64,000 nucleotides of DNA, taken from assembly GCA_018816865.1 (NCBI GenBank), contig JAHIUW010000005.1, forward strand, positions 46,303 to 110,302. The letters are read 5' to 3'. The DNA is from Pseudomonadota bacterium. Lineage in GTDB: Bacteria; Desulfobacterota; Desulfovibrionia; Desulfovibrionales; Desulfovibrionaceae. The notes beneath the pieces are model-generated. The model saw only the letters and a program-made list of their open reading frames with translations. It searched no databases and was not told the DNA's origin. The position numbers were made by a program, and so were the translations under genes. The stretch's first letter is position 1. Every line of letters starts with the position of its first letter. Positions 34,716-43,623 of this stretch are shown here, one piece after another.

Positions 34716-35648
34716 CTATTTCATCGTTGAAAACAATTTCACCATCTTCAGTCCCGCCGGGCCCATGATGGCCACGAGCAGCGACGGCAGGATGAAGAAG
34801 ATCAGCGGGAACAGAATCTTGACGGGCATCTTGGCCGCAATCTCCTCGGCCCGCTGGTAGCGGGTCGTGCGCAGGGCGTCCGAGTAGACGCGCAGGGTCT
34901 GGGCCACGCTGGTGCCGAAGGTGTCGGCCTGGACGATCAGGGTCACCAGACTGTTCACGTCGTCCACGCCCACGCGCTTGGACAGGTTGCGCAGGGCGTC
35001 GGCGCGGCTCTTGCCCGCGCGCAGCTCCAGGATCACGGTGTGCAGTTCCCCGGCCAGGATCGGGCTGGTCAGGCGCATCTCGTTGCTGACGCGCGCCAGG
35101 GCCTGGTCCAGGCCCATGCCTGCTTCCACGCAGACCACCAGCAGGTCCAGGGCGTCGGGCATGGCGTTGATGATCTCGCGGCGCCGGGTGTTGACCTTGA
35201 TGCGCAGCCAGATGTTGGGCAGGTACAGCCCCAGGAACATGGGCACCACGAACAGCAGCGCCAGGAGTCCGGTCGGGATCTGCATCGGGGTGAGCATCTT
35301 GGCGGCCAGCGCGGCCAACAGGCCCATCACGGTCAGACTGACCTTCACTCCCCAGAAGATCTTGGGGGCCGAGGCGTTGCGGAACCCGGCCTGAACGAGC
35401 ATCTCGCCGCTCTCGGAGAGTTCGCTCTCGTCCTTGGGGCCCAGACGCTCGCCCAGTTGGCGTGCGCCAGAAGCCAGGGTGGCTGCCAGCCCCGGCTTTT
35501 TCGAGGTGCGCTTACCGTCCAGTCGTTCGCGCAGGCGGGAGACGCGGCTCTTGTTGCCCAGCATGCCAGCGACCCCCAGGATCAGCAGCATCATGGAGAC
35601 AAAGGCCAGGCCGGCGGCGGCAAGAGGCAGAAGCATGGTGTCGTTCAT
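34716..35648 (-). CDS. tadC: Flp pilus inner-membrane platform protein TadC
   Basis: 310 residues of the T2SSF family. Hydrophobic segments at about 5-28, 105-125 and 128-148 and near 275-295 flank the cytosolic F domain (DALDLLVVCVEAGMGLDQALARVSNEM). With TadB it forms the platform on which the TadA ATPase works. Its start lies 12 bases past the TadB stop codon, within a continuous operon. Confidence 0.93.
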   Translation of the reverse strand: MNDTMLLPLAAAGLAFVSMMLLILGVAGMLGNKSRVSRLRERLDGKRTSKKPGLAATLASGARQLGERLGPKDESELSESGEMLVQAGFRNASAPKIFWGVKVSLTVMGLLAALAAKMLTPMQIPTGLLALLFVVPMFLGLYLPNIWLRIKVNTRRREIINAMPDALDLLVVCVEAGMGLDQALARVSNEMRLTSPILAGELHTVILELRAGKSRADALRNLSKRVGVDDVNSLVTLIVQADTFGTSVAQTLRVYSDALRTTRYQRAEEIAAKMPVKILFPLIFFILPSLLVAIMGPAGLKMVKLFSTMK

Positions 35649-35660
35649 GGCCGTCCCTCC

Positions 35661-36635
35661 CTATACCCGGATGGTGATGAGCTTCTTGAGCACTGCCGCG
35701 CCCATGCTCATCAGGATCAGCGCGCCCGTTATCAGATTGCGCCCGTTCTCGGTGGTGTGCATCTCGCTCATGTACTCGGGGTTGATGGCGCTGATGGCCA
35801 GACCGATGGCGAACGGCAGGGAGAGCAGGATGTAGGCCGTGAGCTTGCCTTCGGCGGCCAGGACCTGGACCTTGCCCGCGAACTTGAAGCGTTCGCGCAC
35901 CAGGCGGGCGATGTTGCTGACGATCTCGGAGAGATTGCCACCCGTCTCGCGCTGGATGTTGACCGAGACCACGAAAAACTTGAGGTCCGGACAGTCCACG
36001 CGCTGGGTCAGGCTGAGCAGGGCCTGGCCCACGGAGATGCCGAAATTGATCTCGTCCAGGGTCTTGGCGAATTCGGGACCGATGGGGTCCTCGAACTCGT
36101 CGGCCACCATGCGCATGCCCTGGGAGAAGGCATGACCGGCCTTGAGCGCCCGGGCGATGAGGTCCAGGGCGTCGGCCAGCTGGGCGTTGAACTTGTTCAT
36201 GCGCTTGGCCTTGCGGCGCCTGAGCCAGAAGAACGGGGCGTAGAAGAAGATCACCGGCGGAATGAAGGTGATCAGGAAGTTGTCCGTCACGGCCTGGGTG
36301 ATGAACAGCGACGTGGCCGCGCCCACCAGGGAGGTCAGCACCAGGGTCGAGACGTTGACCCGCACCTGGGCCTGTTCCAGAACGTTGTCCAGACGCTGGC
36401 TCCAGGATTGCTGCTTCAAGGCCTTGTTCAACCAGTCCAGGTCGGACAGGCTGCGCTTGCGCTCGATGTCCACCTGGTCACCCGTGCTCACGTTCTGCGT
36501 CAGGGCGGTCAGGCGCTGGCCCACGCGCGCCCGGTCGGCGCGCTTCTTGGAGAAGAACAGATCCAGGACGCCCATGCTCATGGCGAACATGGCGATGACG
36601 ATCACGAAGGCGATCAGGGCGATCATGACGACCAA
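35661..36635 (-). CDS. tadB: Flp pilus inner-membrane platform protein TadB
   Basis: 324 residues of the T2SSF family. An N-terminal span ([27 protein letters not shown]), a central pair near 95-130 and a C-terminal span surround the F domain ([35 protein letters not shown]). The start codon overlaps the tadA stop by 13 bases. Confidence 0.93.
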   Translation of the reverse strand: MVVMIALIAFVIVIAMFAMSMGVLDLFFSKKRADRARVGQRLTALTQNVSTGDQVDIERKRSLSDLDWLNKALKQQSWSQRLDNVLEQAQVRVNVSTLVLTSLVGAATSLFITQAVTDNFLITFIPPVIFFYAPFFWLRRRKAKRMNKFNAQLADALDLIARALKAGHAFSQGMRMVADEFEDPIGPEFAKTLDEINFGISVGQALLSLTQRVDCPDLKFFVVSVNIQRETGGNLSEIVSNIARLVRERFKFAGKVQVLAAEGKLTAYILLSLPFAIGLAISAINPEYMSEMHTTENGRNLITGALILMSMGAAVLKKLITIRV

Positions 36636-38257
36636 CCTCCTTCATCCTCCAGCCTGGGGTCGAAGATCGACCCTGCGAAATGCACTCCCGCAGCCTCAAG
36701 GCGCGTGGTGAACTTGGGCCGGATGCCCATGGCCTTGAATTCCCCGATGACCTTGCCGTTGGGTCCGATGCCTTCCTGCTTGTAGGAGAAGATCTCCTGC
36801 ATGGTGATGGCCTCGCCTTCCATGCCCGTGATCTCGGACAGGCTGAGCATCTTGCGCGAGCCGTCGGACATGCGGCTGACCTGAATGATGACGTCCACGG
36901 CCGAGGCGATGTAGCGCTTCAACGACGCGCCGGAGATGTTCAGGCCCGCCATGGCGACCATGGTCTCGATGCGCATCAGGGCATCGCGCGGGGTGTTGGC
37001 GTGGACCGTGGTCAGGGAGCCGTCGTGCCCGGTGTTCATGGCCTGCAGCATGTCCAGGACCTCGCCGCCGCGGACCTCGCCCACGATGATCCGGTCGGGC
37101 CGCATGCGCAGGCAGTTCTTGACCAGGTCGCGGGCCGTGACCTCGCCCTGGCCCTCGATGTTGGCGGGGCGGGTCTCCAGCCGGACCACGTGGTCCTGCT
37201 TGAGTTGCAGCTCGGCCGCGTCCTCGATGGTCACCACGCGTTCGTCGTGGGGCACGAACCGCGACAGGCAGTTGAGCATGGTGGTCTTGCCCGAGCCCGT
37301 GCCGCCGGAGACGATGATGTTCAGCCTGGCGTTGACGATGCCTCTGAGCACTTCGCCCATCTGCGGGGTCAGGGCCCCGAAGCCGATCAGGTCGTTGAGC
37401 TCCAGCGGGTCGCGGGAGAAGCGGCGGATGGACAGGCTCGGGCCGTCCAGGGCCAGGGGGGGGATGATGGCGTTGACGCGCGATCCGTCTTCCAGACGGG
37501 CGTCCACCATGGGCGAGGACTCATCCACCCTGCGGCCGATGCGCGACACGATGCGGTCGATGATCTTCTTCAGATGGGCGTTGTCGCGGAAGCGGGTGTG
37601 CACCCGATGCAGCTTGCCCCGGCGTTCAACGTAGATTCGGTTGTAACTGTTGACCAGGATGTCCGAGACCGAGGGGTCCTGGAGCAGCGGTTCCAGGGGG
37701 CCCAGTCCCAGGACCTCGTCCTGGATCTCCGCGATGGCCTGGCGGCGCTCGGCCGCGTTGAGGGGGGCGTTGCGGAATTCGTCGCGCAGGATGCGGGCCA
37801 CCAGCCGGGCGATCTCGTCGCGCAGACGGTCAAGGGGCAGTTCGTCCACGGCCGAGAGATCCAGGCTGTCGATGAGTCGCTCATGCAGCTTGGCCTTGAT
37901 ATCGTAGTAGTTTTCACTGTGCGTGATGCCGGGATCGCCGTCGCCGGCCTCGATGAATTCCGGGGGTGCGGGGGCCGGGGGCTGGACGGCTTCCACCCTG
38001 GGGGTGGGAACGGGTACGGGGGCGCTCGCGGGTGTCGGCGCCAGGGGGGAGCGAAGCTCCAGGGAGGCGTCGGATTCCACGGGGGGCTGGTGCTCCACTT
38101 CGGGGCCTGCAAACTGGAACTCCGGCTCGAGAGCCGAGTCCGTCTCAATGGCCTCGGGCGCGGCGGGTTCCGGGCGGGGCGCTACCGGGGTGGCCCTCGG
38201 TGCCTGGGCAATGCCGCCCATGCGGGCGCTGCGGTTCAATCTGCTGGCAAGACTCAT
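36623..38257 (-). CDS. tadA: Flp pilus assembly ATPase TadA (CpaF)
   Basis: 544 residues. The first 110 are a low-complexity Pro/Ala/Glu region, then the CpaF-type N domain, then the secretion ATPase core: Walker [16 protein letters not shown], Asp box [10 protein letters not shown], Walker [11 protein letters not shown] and a His box with [20 protein letters not shown]. It powers both extension and retraction of Flp pili in the family. GGAGGG precedes ATG 38257. The long disordered N terminus exceeds the usual CpaF length and may dock on TadZ. Confidence 0.95.
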   Translation of the reverse strand: MSLASRLNRSARMGGIAQAPRATPVAPRPEPAAPEAIETDSALEPEFQFAGPEVEHQPPVESDASLELRSPLAPTPASAPVPVPTPRVEAVQPPAPAPPEFIEAGDGDPGITHSENYYDIKAKLHERLIDSLDLSAVDELPLDRLRDEIARLVARILRDEFRNAPLNAAERRQAIAEIQDEVLGLGPLEPLLQDPSVSDILVNSYNRIYVERRGKLHRVHTRFRDNAHLKKIIDRIVSRIGRRVDESSPMVDARLEDGSRVNAIIPPLALDGPSLSIRRFSRDPLELNDLIGFGALTPQMGEVLRGIVNARLNIIVSGGTGSGKTTMLNCLSRFVPHDERVVTIEDAAELQLKQDHVVRLETRPANIEGQGEVTARDLVKNCLRMRPDRIIVGEVRGGEVLDMLQAMNTGHDGSLTTVHANTPRDALMRIETMVAMAGLNISGASLKRYIASAVDVIIQVSRMSDGSRKMLSLSEITGMEGEAITMQEIFSYKQEGIGPNGKVIGEFKAMGIRPKFTTRLEAAGVHFAGSIFDPRLEDEGGWSS

Positions 38258-38260
38258 GGC

Positions 38261-39490
38261 TTAGCCCTCCGCCTGGAGGTTGATGCCCGTGGGAATGGCT
38301 GGGGCGTCGTCCTTCTTCTTGCTGAGGAAGCGTCCCAGCAGTCCGGCCTTGCCGCCGGGCCGCGGGGCCTGGGGGGCCGTATATCTGGCCGCCAGTCTGA
38401 CGATGGATTTGGCTGCCAAGGACTTGGGGGCTGTTTCGTAGAGCGGACGGCCCAGATTGATGGCTTCCAGGGTGCCCGAATAGTCGTTGTCGATGAGCCA
38501 GTGGACCTTGATGCCCAGCAGTTCCTCGGCCTCGCTCGGGGTGATGCCGCCCTTGGTCTGATGGCGGGTGACCACCAGCCGGGTCTTGCTCTCCAGGTTG
38601 CTGTCCAGGTTGGAGAAGGATTCCAGCAGGCGGCGCACCAGGGACAGACAGGGCAGGGACAGTTCGGTGGTCAGCAGGATCTCGTCGGCTGCCTCCATGG
38701 CGGCCAGGGACGGGGGATCAAGATAGGGACTGCCGTCCACGATCACGGTGCCGTACATGGTGCGCATCAGTTCCAGCATGGCCTTCATGCCTTCGGCGGA
38801 CAGGGAACTCGTGTCCTCCAAACGATCAGGAGCGGCCAGGATGTCCACGCCACTGCCGTGGCGGGTCATGAGGCTTTCCAGAAAGGTGGAATCCAGGCGC
38901 TTCACATCGCGCACTGCTTCGGCCCAGGTGTAGGTGTAGTCGAAGTCCAGAAACAGCGGGATCTCTCCGGCGGGCAGAGCCGCGTCCACCAGGGCCACCG
39001 GGCGCGAGGGATCGAGTCGTGCGGTCTCCACGGCCAGGTTCACGGCCAGGGTGGTTGCACCCACTCCGCCCTTGACGCCCAGGACATGGATGATGCGACC
39101 CTTGGGGCCGACGGCGACGGGAGCAGGCTGGCGTGCCGAAGAGGATTCCCGGCGCTCCACAAAACGGTTCAGGGCCGCTGTCAGGTCTGCGGGCTCCATG
39201 GGCCAGGGCAGGAACTCGGTGACCCCGACGCGCATGGCGGCGATGATCAGGTCCGGGTCCTTGACCGTGGCCGTGACGAAGACCTCGGCGGCGCGACCGC
39301 TGGAGACCAGGCGCTGGATGCGTTCCAGATCGCTGGCCGTATCGCGGCCCAGCTCGTAGATGACCAGCCCGGCGGGGCTGCCCTTGGGCTGGCCCACGCC
39401 AAAGCGCGGATGCTCTTCCACCAGGCGGCCGAAATGATCGGCGGCCCGGGGGCTCTGCATGACGAGAATGGTGGGGTAGGTGGTACTCAT
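38261..39490 (-). CDS. tadZ: TadZ/CpaE polar localisation ATPase
   Basis: 409 residues. Residues 1-130 form an atypical receiver-like domain (PTILVMQSPRAADHFGRLV). From about 145 comes a ParA/MinD-type ATPase with deviant Walker A VKGGVGATTLAVNLA. TadZ directs Tad machinery to a cell pole in other species. ATG 39490 follows AGGGGA; a longer upstream frame covers the neighbouring small gene and is not used. The gene ends 3 bases before tadA begins. Confidence 0.92.
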   Translation of the reverse strand: MSTTYPTILVMQSPRAADHFGRLVEEHPRFGVGQPKGSPAGLVIYELGRDTASDLERIQRLVSSGRAAEVFVTATVKDPDLIIAAMRVGVTEFLPWPMEPADLTAALNRFVERRESSSARQPAPVAVGPKGRIIHVLGVKGGVGATTLAVNLAVETARLDPSRPVALVDAALPAGEIPLFLDFDYTYTWAEAVRDVKRLDSTFLESLMTRHGSGVDILAAPDRLEDTSSLSAEGMKAMLELMRTMYGTVIVDGSPYLDPPSLAAMEAADEILLTTELSLPCLSLVRRLLESFSNLDSNLESKTRLVVTRHQTKGGITPSEAEELLGIKVHWLIDNDYSGTLEAINLGRPLYETAPKSLAAKSIVRLAARYTAPQAPRPGGKAGLLGRFLSKKKDDAPAIPTGINLQAEG

Positions 39491-39501
39491 GGTCTGTTCC
39501 C

Positions 39502-39783
39502 CTACTTTCCCTTGTCCATCAGGCTTTCGATGACGGTCGCAAAGCTCGGGCCCTTGTCCTGGGGCTCGGGGTCGCGGTAGTTCTTCATGGCATCGGCGGC
39601 CACGCGGCCGTTCAAGCCCTGCACCGGAGTGTCCGGGGCGACCCTGGGCTCGGGGTTCACCTGCTGGGCGCTGAGTTGCATGCGGTAGGCATCGCCGAAG
39701 GTCCGGGGCTCTTCGTCCCAACTCCAGCCGGAAAGCGCCAGCAGGGCCAGGATGGTCAGGGATATCTGGATGAGATGTCTCAT
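39502..39783 (-). CDS. Small exported Tad-locus protein
   Basis: 93 residues. A signal peptide (MRHLIQISLTILALLALSG) is followed by a short polar protein with FGDAYRMQLSAQQVNPEPR and the segment PVQGLNGRVAADAMKNYRDP. Small proteins with a similar AQxxNP...GLxGxxAxxAMxxYR pattern sit next to secretin genes in other Tad loci, from memory and unverified. It lies between the secretin and tadZ, 11 and 16 bases from each, so a secretin helper in the periplasm is the natural inference. Confidence 0.8.
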   Translation of the reverse strand: MRHLIQISLTILALLALSGWSWDEEPRTFGDAYRMQLSAQQVNPEPRVAPDTPVQGLNGRVAADAMKNYRDPEPQDKGPSFATVIESLMDKGK

Positions 39784-39799
39784 GGTCGTCTCCTTGTCG

Positions 39800-41269
39800 C
39801 TAAGGCTTCAGGATGTGGCCGAAGTCGCCTTCCATGCCCGATTCAGGGCCGGAGGGGGCCATGCCGCCCGCTGCGGGAACCGCAGACGCCGGGCGGACAC
39901 TGGTCTTGGCCGGGGCGGGCAGCTCGGGGTCGCGTTCGCCTTCCATCTTGCCGTAGATGAAGAATTCCAGTTCGCTGGGCTCCACGAAATGGTCGGTGGG
40001 CAGGGAGCCGTCCACCACTTCCAGGGGCTTGGCCAGATGCGGGGTGACGATGATCACCAGCTCGGTCTCTGACTTCTGGAACTTGCTGGATCGGAACAGG
40101 GTTCCGAGGATCGGGATGTCACCCAATCCGGGATACTTCTTGATGTCCTCGCGGATTTCGTTCTGCAGCAGCCCTGCGATGGCGAAGCTCTGCCCGTCGG
40201 CCAGTTCCACAGTGGTGGAGGCGCGGCGGCTGGTGATGGCCGGGATGGTAAAGCCCGAGAGCACCAGGGCGTTGGTGTAGTCCAGTTCCGAGACTTCGGG
40301 GAAGACCTTCAGGCTGATGCGGCCTTCAGAGACCACGGAAGGGGTGAAGGCCAGGGCCACGCCGTAGGGCTTGTATTCGATGGTCACGGTGCCCAGACCC
40401 TGGGGAATGGGCACGGGGATCTCCCCGCCCGCCAGGAACTGCGCTTCCTCGCCGCTGCGGCAGATCAGGGTGGGTTCGGCCAGGACCTTGACCAGTCCGT
40501 TCTGCTTGAGCACGTCCAGAAAGCCGGTGATATTGGTGCTGCCGACGGAGGTGTGGGCAATGGCACTGGTCAGCGAGCTGTTGTAGAGCATCCCCGGGGT
40601 GCCGTTGCCGCCACCGATCACGGGGTTTTCCTGGTCCAGGCTGATCAGGCCGTTGAGCAGGGTGTAAGCTAGGTTGCCATTGGAGGCGAAGGCCAGGTCG
40701 ATGCCCAGGCGTTCGAGGACCGTGCGGTGCATCTCGGCCACCTTGACCTCGAGCATGACCTGGTGCACGCCGCCCACGGTCATCAGATTGGTGACCTTTT
40801 CCGGGGCGTAGAGTTCGGCCAGGTCCAGGGCCGTGGCCAGGCTGGCGGAACTGCTGACGATGCCGGACAGGGTGATGGACTCGGCCGCGGCCATGACCTT
40901 CAGGTTGCGTTCGGTGGGCAGCACACGGTGCAGCATCTGCTTCAGCTGCGCCACATCCGGGGTGACGGAGATGTCATAGATGCACGAGACGCGCCCGTCG
41001 TGGCTCCACAGGGTCAGGTTGGTGGCCCCGAAGGCCTTGCCCGTCAGGTAGATCTGGGTGGGGGAGATCAGCAGGATCTCGGCCACTTCCGGATCGGCCA
41101 CCGACAGCCGCTTGATGGGCACCTGGCTGTTCAGGACCATGGACTTGCTCTTGGTCAGCTCAATGGATTCGCTGGCAAAGGGCGTGGCCGCAAAGGCGGC
41201 GAAGCAGGACAGGGCCATGAAGGCGGTGGCCAGCACGACCGCCTTGCGGATGATGCGGCTACTTGTCAT
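39800..41269 (-). CDS. rcpA: Flp pilus outer-membrane secretin RcpA (CpaC)
   Basis: 489 residues. Signal peptide 1-28. Residues 30-110 form the N-terminal pilus/BON-like domain (SKSMVLNSQVPIKRLSVADPEVAEIL), residues 110-165 a second small domain, and the secretin core from about 170 has VMLEVKVAEM, VLAEPTLICRSGEEAQFLAGGEIPVP, VALAFTPSV and GLGDIPILGTLFRS, all standard for the family. The C-terminal 60 residues are Pro/Ala-rich. It forms the ring through which the Flp pilus exits. Its start overlaps the rcpC stop by 11 bases. Confidence 0.95.
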   Translation of the reverse strand: MTSSRIIRKAVVLATAFMALSCFAAFAATPFASESIELTKSKSMVLNSQVPIKRLSVADPEVAEILLISPTQIYLTGKAFGATNLTLWSHDGRVSCIYDISVTPDVAQLKQMLHRVLPTERNLKVMAAAESITLSGIVSSSASLATALDLAELYAPEKVTNLMTVGGVHQVMLEVKVAEMHRTVLERLGIDLAFASNGNLAYTLLNGLISLDQENPVIGGGNGTPGMLYNSSLTSAIAHTSVGSTNITGFLDVLKQNGLVKVLAEPTLICRSGEEAQFLAGGEIPVPIPQGLGTVTIEYKPYGVALAFTPSVVSEGRISLKVFPEVSELDYTNALVLSGFTIPAITSRRASTTVELADGQSFAIAGLLQNEIREDIKKYPGLGDIPILGTLFRSSKFQKSETELVIIVTPHLAKPLEVVDGSLPTDHFVEPSELEFFIYGKMEGERDPELPAPAKTSVRPASAVPAAGGMAPSGPESGMEGDFGHILKP

Positions 41270-42107
41270 GGCGGGTGAACCTCACTGTCTTGCGGCTGGT
41301 GCCTGTGATGAGTTCGACACCCACGGTGCGGGGCTTGACGGTCCCGCTCTTGCCCTTGGCCTGCTTGAGCGAAGCCATGAGCTTGGTGACGTCGATGCCT
41401 TCGGTCTGTACGTCCTTGCTGTCCGCAGGGTTGCGCAGGGCGAAATGCAGGGTGCCCTTGGTGGCGGCCAGGGCGAGCTTTTCGCTCTCCTCGCTGGTCA
41501 GTTCCAGGGTGTAGACGTCCACCGGTGAGGTCTCGCCCTCTTCGCCCGTGGGTTCCAGTTCGGTGCCCGTGGCGATGATCTTGATGTCCTCAAGCACGGT
41601 CTTGGAAAAGGAGTATTCATCCTGGCTCTTGGTGGTGGGGTCCTTGGTCTGGACGTCCATGGTCACCAACACGTCCACGCGGTTACCGGGACGGATGAAG
41701 CCCGAAAGGCCCATGACCATGTTGCCCTTGACCGCCACGGCGCGCTTACCGGGGGTGATCAGGGTGCTTACGCCTGCGAAGGTGTCCTCGCCCAAGAGGC
41801 GCGAGGCGGTGATGATATCGCCCGAGCCGATGGGGGTGGCCGCGATGCGACCGACCAGGGATTCGAGGTCGGCATAGGCCCCGGCGGGGGCGCTTTCTTT
41901 CAGAAACTTGGCTCGCTTGAGCAATTCCTCAGTCAGCTTTTCGCCCTTGGCGATGTCCTTGGCGGCGACGATGACGGCCACCTGTGTGGCGGCCTCTTCC
42001 TGCAGATTTGCGCCCAGGCGGACGGTCATCCACTTGAAGATCAGCAGACCGGCGAACAGCGACAGGACCAGGGCGATACCGATTTGGATGAGTGCGGTCT
42101 TGCGCAT
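41259..42107 (-). CDS. rcpC: Flp pilus assembly protein RcpC/CpaB
   Basis: 282 residues. One N-terminal span (IQIGIALVLSLFAGLLIFKWM), then a SAF domain at about 40-105 (VIVAAKDIAKGEKLTEELL, and LVGRIAATPIGSGDIITASRL), and a C-terminal RcpC/CpaB region (VRPGxRVDVLVTM-like IRPGNRVDVLVTM). It is periplasmic and thought to support secretin function. AGGAGG lies just before the ATG. Confidence 0.93.
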   Translation of the reverse strand: MRKTALIQIGIALVLSLFAGLLIFKWMTVRLGANLQEEAATQVAVIVAAKDIAKGEKLTEELLKRAKFLKESAPAGAYADLESLVGRIAATPIGSGDIITASRLLGEDTFAGVSTLITPGKRAVAVKGNMVMGLSGFIRPGNRVDVLVTMDVQTKDPTTKSQDEYSFSKTVLEDIKIIATGTELEPTGEEGETSPVDVYTLELTSEESEKLALAATKGTLHFALRNPADSKDVQTEGIDVTKLMASLKQAKGKSGTVKPRTVGVELITGTSRKTVRFTRHDK

Positions 42108-42116
42108 GGCGTCCTC

Positions 42117-42668
42117 CTAGACCCACCAAGCCGGAACAAAGGCGCGCATTCCATGATCGAGGACCACGGAAAGGATGGTTCCGGCCGCGATGGCGGCTCC
42201 GTATGCAAGTTGAGGAGCACCCTGCGATCTGCCCTGAAGGGTCTGGACCCAGGTCCCGGCGGTGGCCAGCAACCCGGATGAGTCCTTCATGGTCGAGGCC
42301 AGCCAGGTGGTCAGGGATGAACGCCAGGCCAGGACGGCCACGGCATAAATTCCGCCCACCATACTGGTGAACAGGAAGGCCTTGAGTGCGCCGGCGGGCC
42401 CCAGGAAGGCACCGGCGGCGGCCATGAGCTTTACGTCTCCGGCACCCATGTGCCCCAACAGGAAGGGGATGAGCATGACGCCTAGCCCAGCGGCCAGACC
42501 GATGGAAGCAAAGAGGAGTCCGTCAGCGCCAGTCATCATGTAATGCCAGCTCAGGGCTAGCAACATGGCCGGATAGGTCAGCTTGTTGGGGATCCTCCGT
42601 TCACGCAGGTCGGTGACCGTTGCGATGGTGAGGATGATGCTGAGAAAGATGAAATGCAGGGCGTCCAT
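42117..42668 (-). CDS. tadV: Type IV-type prepilin peptidase TadV (CpaA)
   Basis: 183 residues with five or six membrane spans of the A24 aspartic peptidase family. The catalytic aspartates are in TVTDLRERRIPNKLT and GHMGAGDVKLMAA. It cleaves the leader of the Flp pilin and the TadE/F proteins on the cytosolic face. ATG 42668 has GGAG six bases upstream; upstream in-frame starts lack one. As usual for TadV, the N-methylation domain of PilD is missing. Confidence 0.92.
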   Translation of the reverse strand: MDALHFIFLSIILTIATVTDLRERRIPNKLTYPAMLLALSWHYMMTGADGLLFASIGLAAGLGVMLIPFLLGHMGAGDVKLMAAAGAFLGPAGALKAFLFTSMVGGIYAVAVLAWRSSLTTWLASTMKDSSGLLATAGTWVQTLQGRSQGAPQLAYGAAIAAGTILSVVLDHGMRAFVPAWWV

Positions 42669-42720
42669 GAGATTCTCCATTGGGAGGCGGGACACCCGGG
42701 GGTGGGGTTTGCCCGGGATG

Positions 42721-42762
42721 CAGGCGGAGCCGGGGGGATGGGGGAAAATCCGGCTCCGCCTG
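42721..42762 (-). promoter_or_regulatory. Stem-loop between flp and the rest of the Tad operon
   Basis: Perfect 13-bp arms CAGGCGGAGCCGG/CCGGCTCCGCCTG, with a further GTGTAC/GTACAC hairpin (about 42814-42846) right after the flp stop. No T-run follows. Such structures after pilin genes usually give partial termination or protect an abundant short pilin mRNA, so flp can be made in excess over the machine. Confidence 0.65.
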
Positions 42763-42847
42763 CTCTGCGCTGGGGGAAAAGCGCATAATTTGTGTCCCGC
42801 GCAAAGTGTGGATGAGTGTACGTAGCCGCCGAAGGCGGGCGGTACAC

Positions 42848-43012
42848 CTAGCCGCCGATGGCGGTCAGTACGGTCTGGAAGGCGGTGTTGATGCCGGTGC
42901 CGAGCAGACCCACGGTGGCGGCGATGACAGCAGCGATCAGGGCGGCGATCATGCCGTATTCAAGAGCGGTGACGCCTTCTTCGTTGCGGATAAGGTTCAT
43001 CAAGGTCTTCAT
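42848..43012 (-). CDS. flp: Flp-type major pilin
   Basis: 54 residues, below the size limit of most ORF callers. The leader MKTLMNLIRNEEG is followed by VTALEYGMIAALIAAVIAA: a prepilin site after Gly13 with Glu at +5 and Tyr at +6, as in the Flp family, then a hydrophobic helix and a short C-terminal end (TAFQTVLTAIGG). AGGAGAAG precedes the ATG. It is the first gene of the Tad operon, behind a sigma-54 promoter. Only one flp gene is present. Confidence 0.95.
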   Translation of the reverse strand: MKTLMNLIRNEEGVTALEYGMIAALIAAVIAATVGLLGTGINTAFQTVLTAIGG

Positions 43013-43096
43013 GGTTCTTCTCCTGTGGTTAGAAAGTGTTCGGTGTTCTCGTTATGGATTTGGGATGGATCCGTTGCCGATGTTGAACAGCATAAG

Positions 43097-43111
43097 GCAA
43101 GGTGTGTGCCA
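43097..43111 (-). promoter_or_regulatory. Sigma-54 (-24/-12) promoter of the flp-tad operon
   Basis: Reading leftward: TGGCAC (43111-43106), 5 bases (ACACC), TTGC (43100-43097), an exact match to the consensus. Predicted transcription start near 43085 gives a leader of about 73 bases before flp. A sigma-54 activator gene lies upstream on the same strand. Confidence 0.85.
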
Positions 43112-43244
43112 CGAAAGGCTTTGCTGGGGATCAAACAAGGCTCATGATTTTGCAGTAGCCTGATTTCATTGGTTAAAAAAATGATTAAAACAGCGTCACC
43201 TTGATTGGCGGGGCCAAACTCCGGTCCCTGGATTTGTTCAAAAA

Positions 43245-43259
43245 TCTAATTATTTGAGA
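43245..43259. promoter_or_regulatory. Candidate enhancer site 1 (TCTA-N7-TAGA type)
   Basis: TCTAATTATTTGAGA, one mismatch from the palindrome TCTA-N7-TAGA, about 140 bases upstream of the flp -24/-12 promoter. It shares its first five bases and the central ATT with site 2. Confidence 0.45.
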
Positions 43260-43338
43260 GTTTGATTTGGCTTGTGGTGGCGGTCTGATTTGTCAAACAT
43301 ACCGTGATCATTGTATTATTTCAGTGCTGGCTCAGCAG

Positions 43339-43353
43339 TCTAATAATTGTAGA
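43339..43353. promoter_or_regulatory. Candidate enhancer site 2 (TCTA-N7-TAGA type)
   Basis: TCTAATAATTGTAGA, 12 of 15 bases identical to the element in front of the regulator gene at 45021-45035, about 235 bases upstream of the flp promoter, a normal distance for a sigma-54 enhancer. Confidence 0.55.
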
Positions 43354-43464
43354 TTAAAGATCAAGGGGGCTCGTCCCGAGGGGCAGGCGAGTTTGACCAG
43401 TCCTGAGAGTGGGGTGGGGCCGGGTCTTCCGTGCAATTCCGTGGGAGTATCCGGAGATGTAAAG

Positions 43465-43479
43465 TCTATGAAATGTAGA
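43465..43479. promoter_or_regulatory. Candidate enhancer site 3 (TCTA-N7-TAGA type)
   Basis: TCTATGAAATGTAGA. It overlaps a second perfect inverted repeat, ATGAAAT-GTAG-ATTTCAT (43468-43485). About 360 bases upstream of the flp promoter and 140 bases past the regulator stop codon. Confidence 0.45.
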
Positions 43480-43623
43480 TTTCATCACAGGGCCAGGGCC
43501 TAAGCCAAAGGGCTCGAAGCGACGGGCGCGAGACTTCGTGCGCGCAAATGTGAGGGAAGAACAGCGGGCAATGGTAAGGAGACAAAAGAGGGGGCGAAGT
43601 CGGACGATAGTCCGGGAGATGAT

